Assembly: GCF_007995085.1 (NCBI RefSeq)
Contig: NZ_VOQS01000003.1
Location: forward strand, 930,001 to 994,000
From: Paraburkholderia azotifigens
GTDB taxonomy: Bacteria > Pseudomonadota > Gammaproteobacteria > Burkholderiales > Burkholderiaceae
Direction: 5' to 3'
Length of the DNA: 64,000 nucleotides
The notes under the pieces are model-generated. The model was not told the origin of the DNA. It saw nothing but the letters and a program-made list of their open reading frames with translations, and searched no databases. This document shows positions 17,426-25,368 of the stretch, piece after piece. A program made the translations under genes and the position numbers. Numbering within the stretch: position 1 is the first letter of the stretch; every line of letters starts with the position of its first letter.

Positions 17426-17683
17426 CTAGCCTTCGCAGCGGAAGAAGTCGATGCTCTGGCCCGACGCGACGGCGCGGCGCAGCCATTCGGGCAGATCGCC
17501 CTGCCCGTCCCAGACATGACCCATTGCATCCTGATAGCGGATGGCGCGTGCGCTTTCTTCGTCTTCGGCCAGCGAGCGCTGGAGCGCGTCGACCGTGATG
17601 CCGAATTCTTCCATCCGGTGCTGGATCCACGCGATCAGGCGTTCCCGCGCCTGGCCATCGAGTTTTGCGATTGAACTAGACAT
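17426..17683 (-). CDS. Small H-NS-family protein
   Basis: An 85-residue protein whose C-terminal half, YQDAMGHVWDGQGDLPEWLRRAVASGQSIDFF, matches the H-NS histone-like DNA-binding domain pattern (Y-D-x2-G-x-x-W-x-G-x-G-x2-P-x-W). The usual central R/K-rich grip (GRGRxP) is acidic here (GQGDLP), so DNA binding could be altered. The N-terminus (HRMEEFGITVDALQRSL) is a short helical region rather than the long H-NS oligomerisation coil. It may be a nucleoid-associated protein or an H-NS modulator. Confidence 0.65.
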   Translation of the reverse strand: MSSSIAKLDGQARERLIAWIQHRMEEFGITVDALQRSLAEDEESARAIRYQDAMGHVWDGQGDLPEWLRRAVASGQSIDFFRCEG

Positions 17684-17752
17684 TGCTCGTGCGATTCGAG
17701 GTGTGACGGGATCAGCAATCCATTCGTACGGGCGAAGCCAGGACTGACGGAT

Positions 17753-17983
17753 TCAATTGCGCCGCCGCGCGTCGATGCGAACCACCGAATCGAACAGCGC
17801 CTCGGCGCGCGCGAGTTCGTCGAGCGCGCGATCCAGTTGCGCGACGGCAGCCGCGTGTTCCTCAACAGATGAGCCGCCTTCGGAATCGCGGCGCACGGCG
17901 CGAAACGCCTGGTCGACGTTGCGCGTCGCTTCGACAAAACGCTTCGCGGCCTGAGCCTGCCGCGAGTGCACGACTGCCGACAT
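17753..17983 (-). CDS. Small helical hypothetical protein
   Basis: A 76-residue, almost fully alpha-helical, heptad-like protein (MSAVVHSRQAQAAKRFVEAT to DARRRN) with no signal or membrane segment. Two ATGs six bases apart are possible. The GGAGGA lies directly against the first (17989) and about seven bases before the second (17983), so the second is chosen on ribosome-site spacing. I do not recognise a family. It lies between the H-NS-like gene and an unknown 273-residue gene on the same strand. Confidence 0.6.
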   Translation of the reverse strand: MSAVVHSRQAQAAKRFVEATRNVDQAFRAVRRDSEGGSSVEEHAAAVAQLDRALDELARAEALFDSVVRIDARRRN

Positions 17984-18201
17984 AGGCATTCCTCCATCTG
18001 GTTCGACGTTGCGAAAGCGGGGATTGCGCACCTGCTGATCGCAGCGCGCGAATGATTCTCTGATCCAAACAATTGCACGGCCGCGACCGCCGGCGTGCGC
18101 TATCGATTTTCTCTCCGCTCGCAGCGGAACGCCAGGTCTGAATGACAACAAACGCGCACATTTTTTATGCACGAGTACCGCATATTCAGTGTTCCCAGGT
18201 T

Positions 18202-19023
18202 TTATGCGCCCGGCGCGCGAGCGGTCTTTTCCGGGAAGCTTCCTAATGCATGCGCTGCGTTGAATGCCGCCATGGCTTCGACGGGCGGCATCTCGAAGAG
18301 GTCGCGCGTGAAGCCGCGCACACGCTCTTGCGGCGGACGCGTGCGCAAGCGTCCGACCAGATCGATGAAAGCGGCGAAGTCTCCGTCGCGCGTGGCCTTG
18401 TTGACCTCCGCATAGTCGCGCGCCTTGAGCACACAAGGCTGCGTGAGGCGCACCAGATACGGTGCTTCCAGCTCGACCGCGAGTGCGACGGGATAGCGCT
18501 TGCCGCTCAGTTCGCCCGCACGCGCGATGCAATCCACGACGGCCGTCGCTTGCGCGGCGCCGAGCGGTTTGCCCGTGCTGACGCTGCGCAAATGCTCCGG
18601 ATAGATGTGCAGCCGCGTGCCCATGCTCAGTTCGGCAGGCGACGAGCATACCAGTGCGTAGTGCTGCTCCTTCTTCCGTCCCGACGGCAGCACGGAGCGG
18701 CTGACGATGAACGCGTGCGGCGGCAGCTGCCGCACCTGGCCCGCGCTGTCGATCCACGCATTCCACAACACCATGTCTTCGCGCTTGCGCCCACCTGGAC
18801 GCGGCTTGCTCGACGCCGGCGAAAAAAGCGCGAGCAGCGAACCCGTGCGGTGCGCCGCGACCTGCGCGCTGTTGCCGAGCGGCTGACCGACGCCCCACAG
18901 AAAACGCCCGCCGCCCAGCCGCCGCTCCCATTCTTTCTGGAGAACAGTGGTGGGAAGTTCCTCGCTGGATTCGGTGCCTGTCTTGATCCAGCAGAACGTG
19001 GGCGGTAGGTGCTTCAGTGTCAT
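18202..19023 (-). CDS. Hypothetical protein, 273 residues
   Basis: A cytosolic-looking protein beginning MTLKHLPPTFCWIKTGTESSE. GAGGAAGTTG directly before the ATG at 19023 supports this start over an upstream in-frame methionine. Recognisable blocks are LGGGRFLWGVGQPLGNSAQ, KREDMVLWNAWIDSAGQ and LHIYPEHLRSVSTGKPLG. I cannot assign a family, although the pattern (a short FCWIKTG opening and a glycine-rich FLWGVG block) looks like a coherent globular enzyme. The C-terminal 70 residues are helical. It is divergent from an XRE-type regulator 100 bp away, a common arrangement for an accessory gene and its regulator. Confidence 0.7.
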   Translation of the reverse strand: MTLKHLPPTFCWIKTGTESSEELPTTVLQKEWERRLGGGRFLWGVGQPLGNSAQVAAHRTGSLLALFSPASSKPRPGGRKREDMVLWNAWIDSAGQVRQLPPHAFIVSRSVLPSGRKKEQHYALVCSSPAELSMGTRLHIYPEHLRSVSTGKPLGAAQATAVVDCIARAGELSGKRYPVALAVELEAPYLVRLTQPCVLKARDYAEVNKATRDGDFAAFIDLVGRLRTRPPQERVRGFTRDLFEMPPVEAMAAFNAAHALGSFPEKTARAPGA

Positions 19024-19087
19024 CAACTTCCTCGGGACGGCCTTTCGACTCGCAACCTCGCGAGCCATCGGCGATAAATGGCGGCCA

Positions 19088-19116
19088 TACAATAAGCGTT
19101 AATGTATAGATATAAT
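19088..19116 (+). promoter_or_regulatory. Promoter with consensus -10 for the XRE gene
   Basis: A perfect TATAAT at 19111-19116, preceded after 17 bases by TACAAT at 19088-19093 (a weak -35). The predicted transcription start falls at about 19123-19124, on the ATG at 19124, so the message would be leaderless. Confidence 0.5.
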
Positions 19117-19464
19117 GCATGGAATGGAAGCCCCGAAGAGCGAATTTCCCGTGCAGGACCTGTTACGCCGGTTGATGGCGGACACCCGCTCGTCCAGCGA
19201 AATTGCGCGGCTTTCCGGGGTAAGCCAACCAACCGTGTCGAGATTGCGACTATCGAAAGGGCGACGCATACGTCGGAGCGCGTCATTCAATAAGCTATGC
19301 AGTTTCTACGGTGTGGAGGCACGCCACGCGGGCGTTCGGGCGGGGGCTATAACGAACTGCTGCGCAATGCGATCGTCGACGCGTGGGACGGCTCGGAAGA
19401 GCACGGCCGCGCATTGCTCGTCGTGATCAAAGGCTTGAAGGGGTTGAGCGCGAAGGTGGAGTGA
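19115..19464 (+). pseudogene. XRE-type HTH regulator, apparently frameshifted
   Basis: The N-terminal part has a helix-turn-helix, SSEIARLSGVSQPTVSRLRL, within the first 50 residues, followed by FNKLCSFYGVE, as in small XRE regulators. The frame that starts at 19115 or 19124 then degenerates into Arg/Ser/Thr-rich sequence and stops at 19426. A different frame from about 19346 reads GYNELLRNAIVDAWDGSEEH and continues to a TGA at 19462-19464, giving a plausible helical C-terminus. The switch lies at the run of five G at 19342-19346; one extra G would restore a single protein of about 116 residues. It is either a genuine frameshift, a homopolymer sequencing error or a -1 slippage site. Confidence 0.6.
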
Positions 19465-19519
19465 ACGCGCTGTTGAGGCTCGACGGGGTGGTCGTCGGGA
19501 GGGACATGTGAGGCGGGCG

Positions 19520-19556
19520 GCGGGCTTCGTGTTCTGCCGAAGCCCGCTTCTTTCTG
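19520..19556 (+). terminator. Rho-independent terminator after the XRE gene
   Basis: A ten-base-pair hairpin, GCGGGCTTCG-TGTTCTGC-CGAAGCCCGC, followed by TTCTTTCT. It ends the XRE gene on the plus strand, just before the convergent acyl-CoA dehydrogenase stop. Confidence 0.8.
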
Positions 19557-19574
19557 GATGTGATTCTTGCGGTT

Positions 19575-21365
19575 TTAGAACTGGTCTTCGTGCAGCGCCA
19601 GCATCCCTTCGCCGCCCTTTGCGCTGACGATCGATGCTTCCAGCGCCACGGCCTGCGGCAGCACGTGTTCCGCGAAGAACTGCGCCGTCGCGATTTTTGC
19701 GCTGTAGAACGAGGCGTCGTCGTTGAGTTTCGCCTGCGCGGCCAGCATCGCGCGCGCCATCTGCCAGCCGCCGAGCACGATGCCCGCGAGCTTCAGATAC
19801 GGCACGCTGCCCGCAAACACCGCGTTCGGATCGCTCTTCGCATTCGCCAGGACGAACGCCACCGTCGATTGCAACGCATCATGGCCGCGCGACAGGTGCT
19901 TCTGCATCGACTCGAAGGCCGCGCCCTTGTGCTGCTTCAGCGCTTCGACGGTCTGTGCGATGTCCGCGAGCAGCCTGTTTGCCACCGCGCCGCCGTCGCG
20001 CAGCGTCTTGCGCCCGATCAGATCATTCGCCTGAATCGCCGTCGTGCCTTCGTAGATCGGCAGGATGCGCGCGTCGCGGTAATACTGCGCCGCGCCCGTT
20101 TCCTCGATGAAGCCCATGCCGCCATGCACCTGCACGCCGAGACTCGCCACATCGACGGAAAGCTCCGTGCTCCAGCCCTTCACGACCGGCACCAGGTATT
20201 CGTAGATCGCGAGATGCCCGGCGCGTGTCGCTTCGTCGGCGTGGTGGTGCGCGATATCGCTGTGCGATGCGGCGACATACGCGAGTGCGCGCGACGCTTC
20301 CGTCAGCGCGCGCATCGTCGAGAGCATGCGGCGCACGTCCGGATGATGAATGATCGATACGGCCTGCTTCGCCGAGCCATCGACGGGACGGCTCTGCACA
20401 CGCTCTTTCGCGTACGCCACGGCCTTCTGATACGCACGATCCGCGACGGCCACGCCCTGCATGCCGACGGCGAAACGCGCCGCGTTCATCATGATGAACA
20501 TGTATTCGAGGCCGCGATTCGCTTCGCCGATCAGCTGACCGATCGCGCCACCGTGATCGCCGAATTGCAGAACGGCCGTCGGGCTCGCCTTGATGCCGAG
20601 CTTGTGTTCGATCGACACGCAATGCACGTCGTTGCGCTCGCCCAGCGAGCCGTCGTCGTTGACGAGGAACTTGGGCACGAGGAACAGCGAAATGCCCTTC
20701 ACGCCCTCGGGCGCGTCCGGCGTGCGCGCAAGCACCAGATGGACGATGTTGTCCGCCATGTCATGCTCGCCCCACGTGATGAAGATCTTCGTGCCGAAGA
20801 TCCTGAACGAACCGTCGCCCTGCGGCTCGGCGCGCGTGCGCACCAGCGCGAGATCGGAGCCGGCCTGCGGCTCGGTGAGGTTCATCGTGCCCGTCCATTC
20901 GCCGGAAATGAGGCGCGGCACGTAGGTCTGTTTCTGTTCTTCGCTGCCGGCGGTGAGCAGCGCCTCGATGGCGCCGTCCGTCAGCAACGGACACAGCGCG
21001 AACGACAGGTTCGACGCATTGAGCATCTCGATGCAGGCCGTCGCGATCAGCTTGGGCAGGCCCTGGCCTTCGTATTCGACGGGATGCTGCACGCCTTGCC
21101 AGCCGCCTGCCGCGAACTGGCGGAATGCATCGGCGAAACCGGGCGTTGCCGTGACCTTGCCGTCCTTCCAGCTGCTCGGATTGCGGTCGCCTTCGACGTT
21201 CAGCGGCGCCAGCACTTCGCCGCACAGTTTCGAGGATTCTTCGAGTACGGCCTGTGCCGTTTCGAGACCCGCCTCCTCGAAACCGGGCAGCTTCGCGATC
21301 TCGTCGATACCGCTCAATTCCTCGAGCACGAACAGCATGTCTTTGACAGGGGCGATGTAAGTCAT
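19575..21365 (-). CDS. Acyl-CoA dehydrogenase (DmdC-like, four-domain)
   Basis: A 596-residue FAD enzyme of the long acyl-CoA dehydrogenase group that includes 3-methylmercaptopropionyl-CoA dehydrogenase. Seen are the N-terminal helical domain, the middle beta domain (TMNLTEPQAGSDLALVRT; FGTKIFITWGEHD), a C-terminal domain with MNAARFAVGMQGVAVADRAY, and the catalytic-glutamate region RDARILPIYEGTTAIQANDL. An extra C-terminal DUF1974-like helical region follows. It oxidises an acyl-CoA to the 2-enoyl-CoA and passes electrons to ETF. The AraC-type gene upstream on the same strand may regulate it. Chain-length specificity cannot be told. Confidence 0.9.
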   Translation of the reverse strand: MTYIAPVKDMLFVLEELSGIDEIAKLPGFEEAGLETAQAVLEESSKLCGEVLAPLNVEGDRNPSSWKDGKVTATPGFADAFRQFAAGGWQGVQHPVEYEGQGLPKLIATACIEMLNASNLSFALCPLLTDGAIEALLTAGSEEQKQTYVPRLISGEWTGTMNLTEPQAGSDLALVRTRAEPQGDGSFRIFGTKIFITWGEHDMADNIVHLVLARTPDAPEGVKGISLFLVPKFLVNDDGSLGERNDVHCVSIEHKLGIKASPTAVLQFGDHGGAIGQLIGEANRGLEYMFIMMNAARFAVGMQGVAVADRAYQKAVAYAKERVQSRPVDGSAKQAVSIIHHPDVRRMLSTMRALTEASRALAYVAASHSDIAHHHADEATRAGHLAIYEYLVPVVKGWSTELSVDVASLGVQVHGGMGFIEETGAAQYYRDARILPIYEGTTAIQANDLIGRKTLRDGGAVANRLLADIAQTVEALKQHKGAAFESMQKHLSRGHDALQSTVAFVLANAKSDPNAVFAGSVPYLKLAGIVLGGWQMARAMLAAQAKLNDDASFYSAKIATAQFFAEHVLPQAVALEASIVSAKGGEGMLALHEDQF

Positions 21366-21547
21366 GGTGATTCTTCCAATCAGGCGTTCAATGGATCACT
21401 GCCACGACGCCCGAAAAGAGAAGAGACCGAGCGGTGACCGTACCTGCCGATCGTACCGGCATATCCCTCGAACCGACTGTCCAAACCGGCCCACGTACTG
21501 ACAAATCTGGCCACTCGATCGGGGGGGTGCCCCGCCCCACCCGGGGT

Positions 21548-22561
21548 TTACCCAGCCTGAGCGGGGCGCCGATAGGTTCCGGGCGTGCTGCCCGTCCAGT
21601 GACGGAACGCGCGATGGAACGCACTCGGATCGTCGAATCCGATATCGCCCGCGATGACGGCAATCGCGTCGTGCGTGTCGGTCAGGCGCCGGATCGCGAT
21701 ATCGCGCCGCAGCTCGTCCTTGAGCAGCTGAAACGTCGTTTCTTCCGACGACAGCCGCCGGCACAACGTGCGCACCGAGCAATGCAGATTCTTCGCGGCT
21801 TCGTCGATGGTGGGCAGATCCGGCAACTCGCCCGCGAGATACTGCCGCACGCGATGGCTGACCCGCAGTTCGCTGAACGACTCGAAGATCCACTCGCCCG
21901 GCGAACGCGCGAGAAACTTGCGCAGATTGCGCTTGCTCTGGCGGATCGGCATGTCCAGAAACGCGGCACTGAAGCGCATCAGCGTGGCGTCACAGCCGAA
22001 ACGCACCGGACCGGAGAAGAAGTAGCGGTGATCCGCTGCGTGCGGCGGCTGCGGACACGCGAAATCGACCTGCAAGAGCGGGATTTTCTGACCGATCAGC
22101 CATGACGAGACGCCATGCGCAAGCTTGAGCGTCAGTTCCTGGCCCAGCGGGCCAATGCTGCCGAACGCCGGGTTCGGACGCAGTTCGACCTGTGCCATCA
22201 GATCGTCGCGACGCGACTCGAAACGGAAGTCGTCGAGCACGATATGAAAGAACTGGCCGAAGCGGTGCAGCGCCGTGTCCAGATTCGTCGCATCGAGCAG
22301 GCTGAGGCAGAGGAATTTCAGCGTGCCGCTGCGCAGCGGCCGGCTGAAGATGCCGGGCATTTCGTCGTCGAGTTCGATAGCGAGCATCCGATAGAGCGTC
22401 GAGAACTGCTCTTCCGTCACGCGCGCACCCGATGCGCCGAGCAGTTCGGGCGTGATGCCCGCCTGCGCGAGATAGCGCTGCACGACGTCCGTCTGCGCGC
22501 CGGCGGCGGCAAGAAATCCGTTGACGAGCGAGATGGGTACGGTGGCGCTGGGTGCTTGCAT
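21548..22561 (-). CDS. AraC-family transcriptional regulator (OruR-like)
   Basis: A 337-residue regulator with an N-terminal ligand domain of the arabinose-binding-like type (about 20-200, with FLAAAGAQTDVVQRYLAQAGI) and a C-terminal AraC double helix-turn-helix ending IAGDIGFDDPSAFHRAFRHWTGSTPGTYRR. The methionine at 22561 follows the SWIM gene stop by five bases. It sits upstream of and on the same strand as the acyl-CoA dehydrogenase, 182 bp away, consistent with local control of fatty-acid-type catabolism. The inducer is unknown. Confidence 0.85.
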   Translation of the reverse strand: MQAPSATVPISLVNGFLAAAGAQTDVVQRYLAQAGITPELLGASGARVTEEQFSTLYRMLAIELDDEMPGIFSRPLRSGTLKFLCLSLLDATNLDTALHRFGQFFHIVLDDFRFESRRDDLMAQVELRPNPAFGSIGPLGQELTLKLAHGVSSWLIGQKIPLLQVDFACPQPPHAADHRYFFSGPVRFGCDATLMRFSAAFLDMPIRQSKRNLRKFLARSPGEWIFESFSELRVSHRVRQYLAGELPDLPTIDEAAKNLHCSVRTLCRRLSSEETTFQLLKDELRRDIAIRRLTDTHDAIAVIAGDIGFDDPSAFHRAFRHWTGSTPGTYRRPAQAG

Positions 22562-22566
22562 GGGTT

Positions 22567-24333
22567 TCAGGCCAATTGAGCAAGCAATTTGATGAAGTTG
22601 CGCTTCGCTCGATACGTCGCGCGAATCTGCTCCAGCTCGGCGGCGAACTCGGCGCCTTCGCCCAGCTTCATCCGCATTTGGCGAATGGCCTGAACGATGT
22701 CGAACGCCTCGTCGTATTTCCCGCTCGACGCGTTTAGCGTCACCGTGACGGGCAGCAGGCGATGATAGACGACGAGGGCATCGCGTGGATGCGTACGCCC
22801 GCGAACGGCAGCCATTTCCGAGCACAATTCCGTCGCGATGGGGCCACCCGTAAAGACCTGCCAGGCAATTTCATCGTCGTGCCCGGCAAGGTGCACTCTG
22901 ACGATTTCAGTACGCATCGGTTTGTACCACGGGCCGCTTTTTGGCTTCGCTGCAGACTCCTCCCGCTCGACGATTGCCCACAAATGCGCGAGCGCGCGTT
23001 CCCTCGTCTCGTCATGCCGGTTCGTCGCCGTGGCGACCTTCAACAGTGCGGCGAATGCAGCGGCAGACGGAAGCTGCTCGAAACGCTGCCATGCATAGGT
23101 GTCCGCTTTATCGTGTTGCCCAAGCTTCAAACACGCGTCGACGCAGATATCGAGCAAACTTCGAGCAGCGGCTTTTTTCGCAAACGCCTCGAGCCCCTGT
23201 TCCGCCCAGGCCAGCGCTTCATCATGGCGACCGTGCTGAATGCACAGTTCCGCCACTTTCTCGAATCGGTACGCGCTCGACAGATCTTTCGCAGCAATGC
23301 GGATCATCATGTCGACGTCTCCGTCCTGTTCCGCAAGTGCGCTCATTGCGGTCGAGAGCCGCAGGCGCCGCCGGTCGAACGATTCATTTCCCGGACCAAG
23401 CGCCGGAAGCTCATCCCAATCATTACCGAGCAGTTCGCGATACCGGCTCGAGCCGGCATCATCCAATGCGTCCGCGTATGCCGGCAAAATGTCTGAGAAC
23501 ACGCCCCATTGATCCTCGCGCTGAAGGCGATAGAGTCGCTCCGCGAGCGCCACGGGCTCGGGCCCCGTCCGCTCGCAGGCCTCGCGATGAACGGCGGCCA
23601 GTTCGTGGAGGGCCGGAATGACATAGCCGCCGGAGTCGTCGATTCGTTCGAGGCTCTTTTCCGCGCCTTCGATGGCAAGCTCCGCGAGTTCCATCACGTT
23701 TGCAGCGTGAGGTCCATCGAGCAGTAAGCGCAGCATGTCAGCCAGCGACAGCAGACCGTCGGCATATTCGCGAGCCTCTTGCCAGCGCAACAACCGTGTG
23801 ACTCGCGTCGTCTGCCGGACGGTGGTCTTTAGCGCGGGCAGATCGTTGGCCGTTGCGGAGCGTGCTGCGAACAGCAGCTTGTCGCGCAGCGCGACGTCGC
23901 GATCGACCGCTTCCAGCAACCAGCGGCGAAGCGCGCTCTCGTCGAGCGTCGCAACGTACTCTTCAATGGTTTCGCCGTAGGTCTTGCGTTTTTTGCGTGG
24001 CTTCTTCCGTTCCGTTTCATCCGGTTGAAATACCTCCGCACCGGAATTTTCCAGCCACGACAGCGCGACTGCGACGGCATGCTTGCAGAAAGCGGAACTC
24101 TGGCCGACGGGACAATTGCAGTAGTAAACGAGCCCGCCATAGTCGCAACGCATTTCGACCGCGTATGACTGCGTACCTCGCACGTTTGCGCGAACGCTGT
24201 GTTCATCCGTTTGCAGACGCGATACCGCGCCGTCGTGGAAATAGGCTTTGCCTCGCGCAAACGTCTTCGTGTCGGTGAGCGACATGACTTTTGCGAGGGT
24301 CAGGGTTTCAGCGAGATTGGCGGATGCGGACAT
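22567..24333 (-). CDS. SWIM zinc-finger protein with helical repeat domain
   Basis: A 588-residue protein. A SWIM zinc finger lies near the N-terminus: C72-x-C74 in YYCNCP, then C83-x-H85 in FCKHAVAVAL, the CxCxnCxH pattern. A basic linker (ERKKPRKKRKTYGE) follows, then about 450 residues of alpha-helical TPR/SEL1-like repeats (for example CIQHGRHDEALAWAEQGLEAF). SWIM domains bind DNA or protein; partners are unknown. The stop is five bases upstream of the AraC start, so translation may be coupled. No enzyme domain is visible. Confidence 0.8.
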   Translation of the reverse strand: MSASANLAETLTLAKVMSLTDTKTFARGKAYFHDGAVSRLQTDEHSVRANVRGTQSYAVEMRCDYGGLVYYCNCPVGQSSAFCKHAVAVALSWLENSGAEVFQPDETERKKPRKKRKTYGETIEEYVATLDESALRRWLLEAVDRDVALRDKLLFAARSATANDLPALKTTVRQTTRVTRLLRWQEAREYADGLLSLADMLRLLLDGPHAANVMELAELAIEGAEKSLERIDDSGGYVIPALHELAAVHREACERTGPEPVALAERLYRLQREDQWGVFSDILPAYADALDDAGSSRYRELLGNDWDELPALGPGNESFDRRRLRLSTAMSALAEQDGDVDMMIRIAAKDLSSAYRFEKVAELCIQHGRHDEALAWAEQGLEAFAKKAAARSLLDICVDACLKLGQHDKADTYAWQRFEQLPSAAAFAALLKVATATNRHDETRERALAHLWAIVEREESAAKPKSGPWYKPMRTEIVRVHLAGHDDEIAWQVFTGGPIATELCSEMAAVRGRTHPRDALVVYHRLLPVTVTLNASSGKYDEAFDIVQAIRQMRMKLGEGAEFAAELEQIRATYRAKRNFIKLLAQLA

Positions 24334-24411
24334 AGGAACGCGGGGGAAAGTCGCGATGGAAACCGTTGGAAATCTGCCCAGCTGCTATTGAAACAAAGAC
24401 AAAGAGCCGCG

Positions 24412-25137
24412 CTAACCCTGCCTCATCAGTTCGAGCGCATACGAATATCTGTCTGCGGGAAACACGCTGACGGTCGCTTCGAACACGAGTCCGCGCGAAT
24501 CCAGATAGCGCCGCACGATTTCCAGCGCGTGAGAGTCGGGCTTCACGCCAAGCGGTTCGGCGAGACTGTCAGGCACGCCAATCGCCCTGATTTCCTGACG
24601 CACGTTGTGGACCGAGCGGCCGAAGCGCCGTTCCACCATGTCGCAGATCAATCCCGTGCTGTTGCGCAATTCCCGCTTGATGCCCGCACCCAGCGCCGCC
24701 TCGAGATAGACATCGGTCCAGCACAGCGGCGCGTCCGGTTTCGACGGATCGACGCGCAGCATTTCGACGCGCAGCAGCCGCGTGCCCGCATCGACACCCA
24801 GCTTGGCAGCAAGCGACGGACTCGCGGACAACTCCGTGACGGAGCGCACATGCCGCTCCGTCACGACCGCGAACTGCACGAGGTCTTCGACGCTCGACAT
24901 ATTGTGCGAGAAAGCCGCCTTCGGTTTCGTCGCCTCGACGCGAATGCCCGCGCGCTTGCGGCGCGAAATCAGTCCAAGTTCCTGCACGCGCTCCAGCGCC
25001 GAGCGAACGGTCGCGCGGCTGACGCCGTACTGTTCCGACAAGTCGACTTCACTCGGAAGGGACGACCCAACCTCGAACTTTCCTGCTCCGATTGCCTGGA
25101 TCAGTTCCTCGGCCAGTTCCGCGTATCGGGGTTTCAT
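24412..25137 (-). CDS. GntR-family (HutC/UTRA) transcriptional regulator
   Basis: A 241-residue repressor-type protein. The N-terminal winged helix (about 5-68) contains VGSSLPSEVDLSEQYGVSRATVRSALERVQELGLI, and the C-terminal UTRA effector domain (about 90-235) follows. It is divergent from the carrier/dehydratase/lyase operon, and a double GT-N4-AC site lies in that promoter, so it most likely represses the operon until it binds the substrate or a product. Confidence 0.9.
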   Translation of the reverse strand: MKPRYAELAEELIQAIGAGKFEVGSSLPSEVDLSEQYGVSRATVRSALERVQELGLISRRKRAGIRVEATKPKAAFSHNMSSVEDLVQFAVVTERHVRSVTELSASPSLAAKLGVDAGTRLLRVEMLRVDPSKPDAPLCWTDVYLEAALGAGIKRELRNSTGLICDMVERRFGRSVHNVRQEIRAIGVPDSLAEPLGVKPDSHALEIVRRYLDSRGLVFEATVSVFPADRYSYALELMRQG

Positions 25138-25265
25138 GCGTGTGCTCTTTCGCCTCAGCCATGCCGTTTCGGGCTACGGCGCGATTGTAACGCGAGCCTT
25201 ATCCATCGGCGCCCCGCGCCCGGTTCGCGCCGCGCCGCACGCGCGGCATCCGTTGTAACCCTGGG

Positions 25266-25292
25266 TTGACGGTCTCCACCACCAGGCATAAT
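25266..25292 (+). promoter_or_regulatory. Candidate promoter of the carrier-dehydratase-lyase operon
   Basis: TTGACG at 25266-25271 matches a -35 element. CATAAT at 25287-25292 is the best -10, with a short 15-base spacer. The left arm of the inverted-repeat operator overlaps this -10, which fits repression by steric block. Confidence 0.45.
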
Positions 25293-25324
25293 GTCCGTAC
25301 TTATTCAATATGTACGGACATTAT
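25288..25324. promoter_or_regulatory. GntR operator: perfect 13-bp inverted repeat
   Basis: Arm 1 is ATAATGTCCGTAC (25288-25300) and arm 2 is its exact reverse complement GTACGGACATTAT (25312-25324), separated by 11 A/T-rich bases. Each arm contains its own GT-N4-AC core (GTCCGTAC and GTACGGAC), the half-operator type recognised by HutC-subfamily GntR dimers, so two dimers may bind. It lies 45 bases before the carrier ATG and between it and the divergent regulator. Confidence 0.75.
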
Positions 25325-25368
25325 AGAGCGCGCGATCCGGCGCGCTCACCGTCCAGACGGAGACAGGA

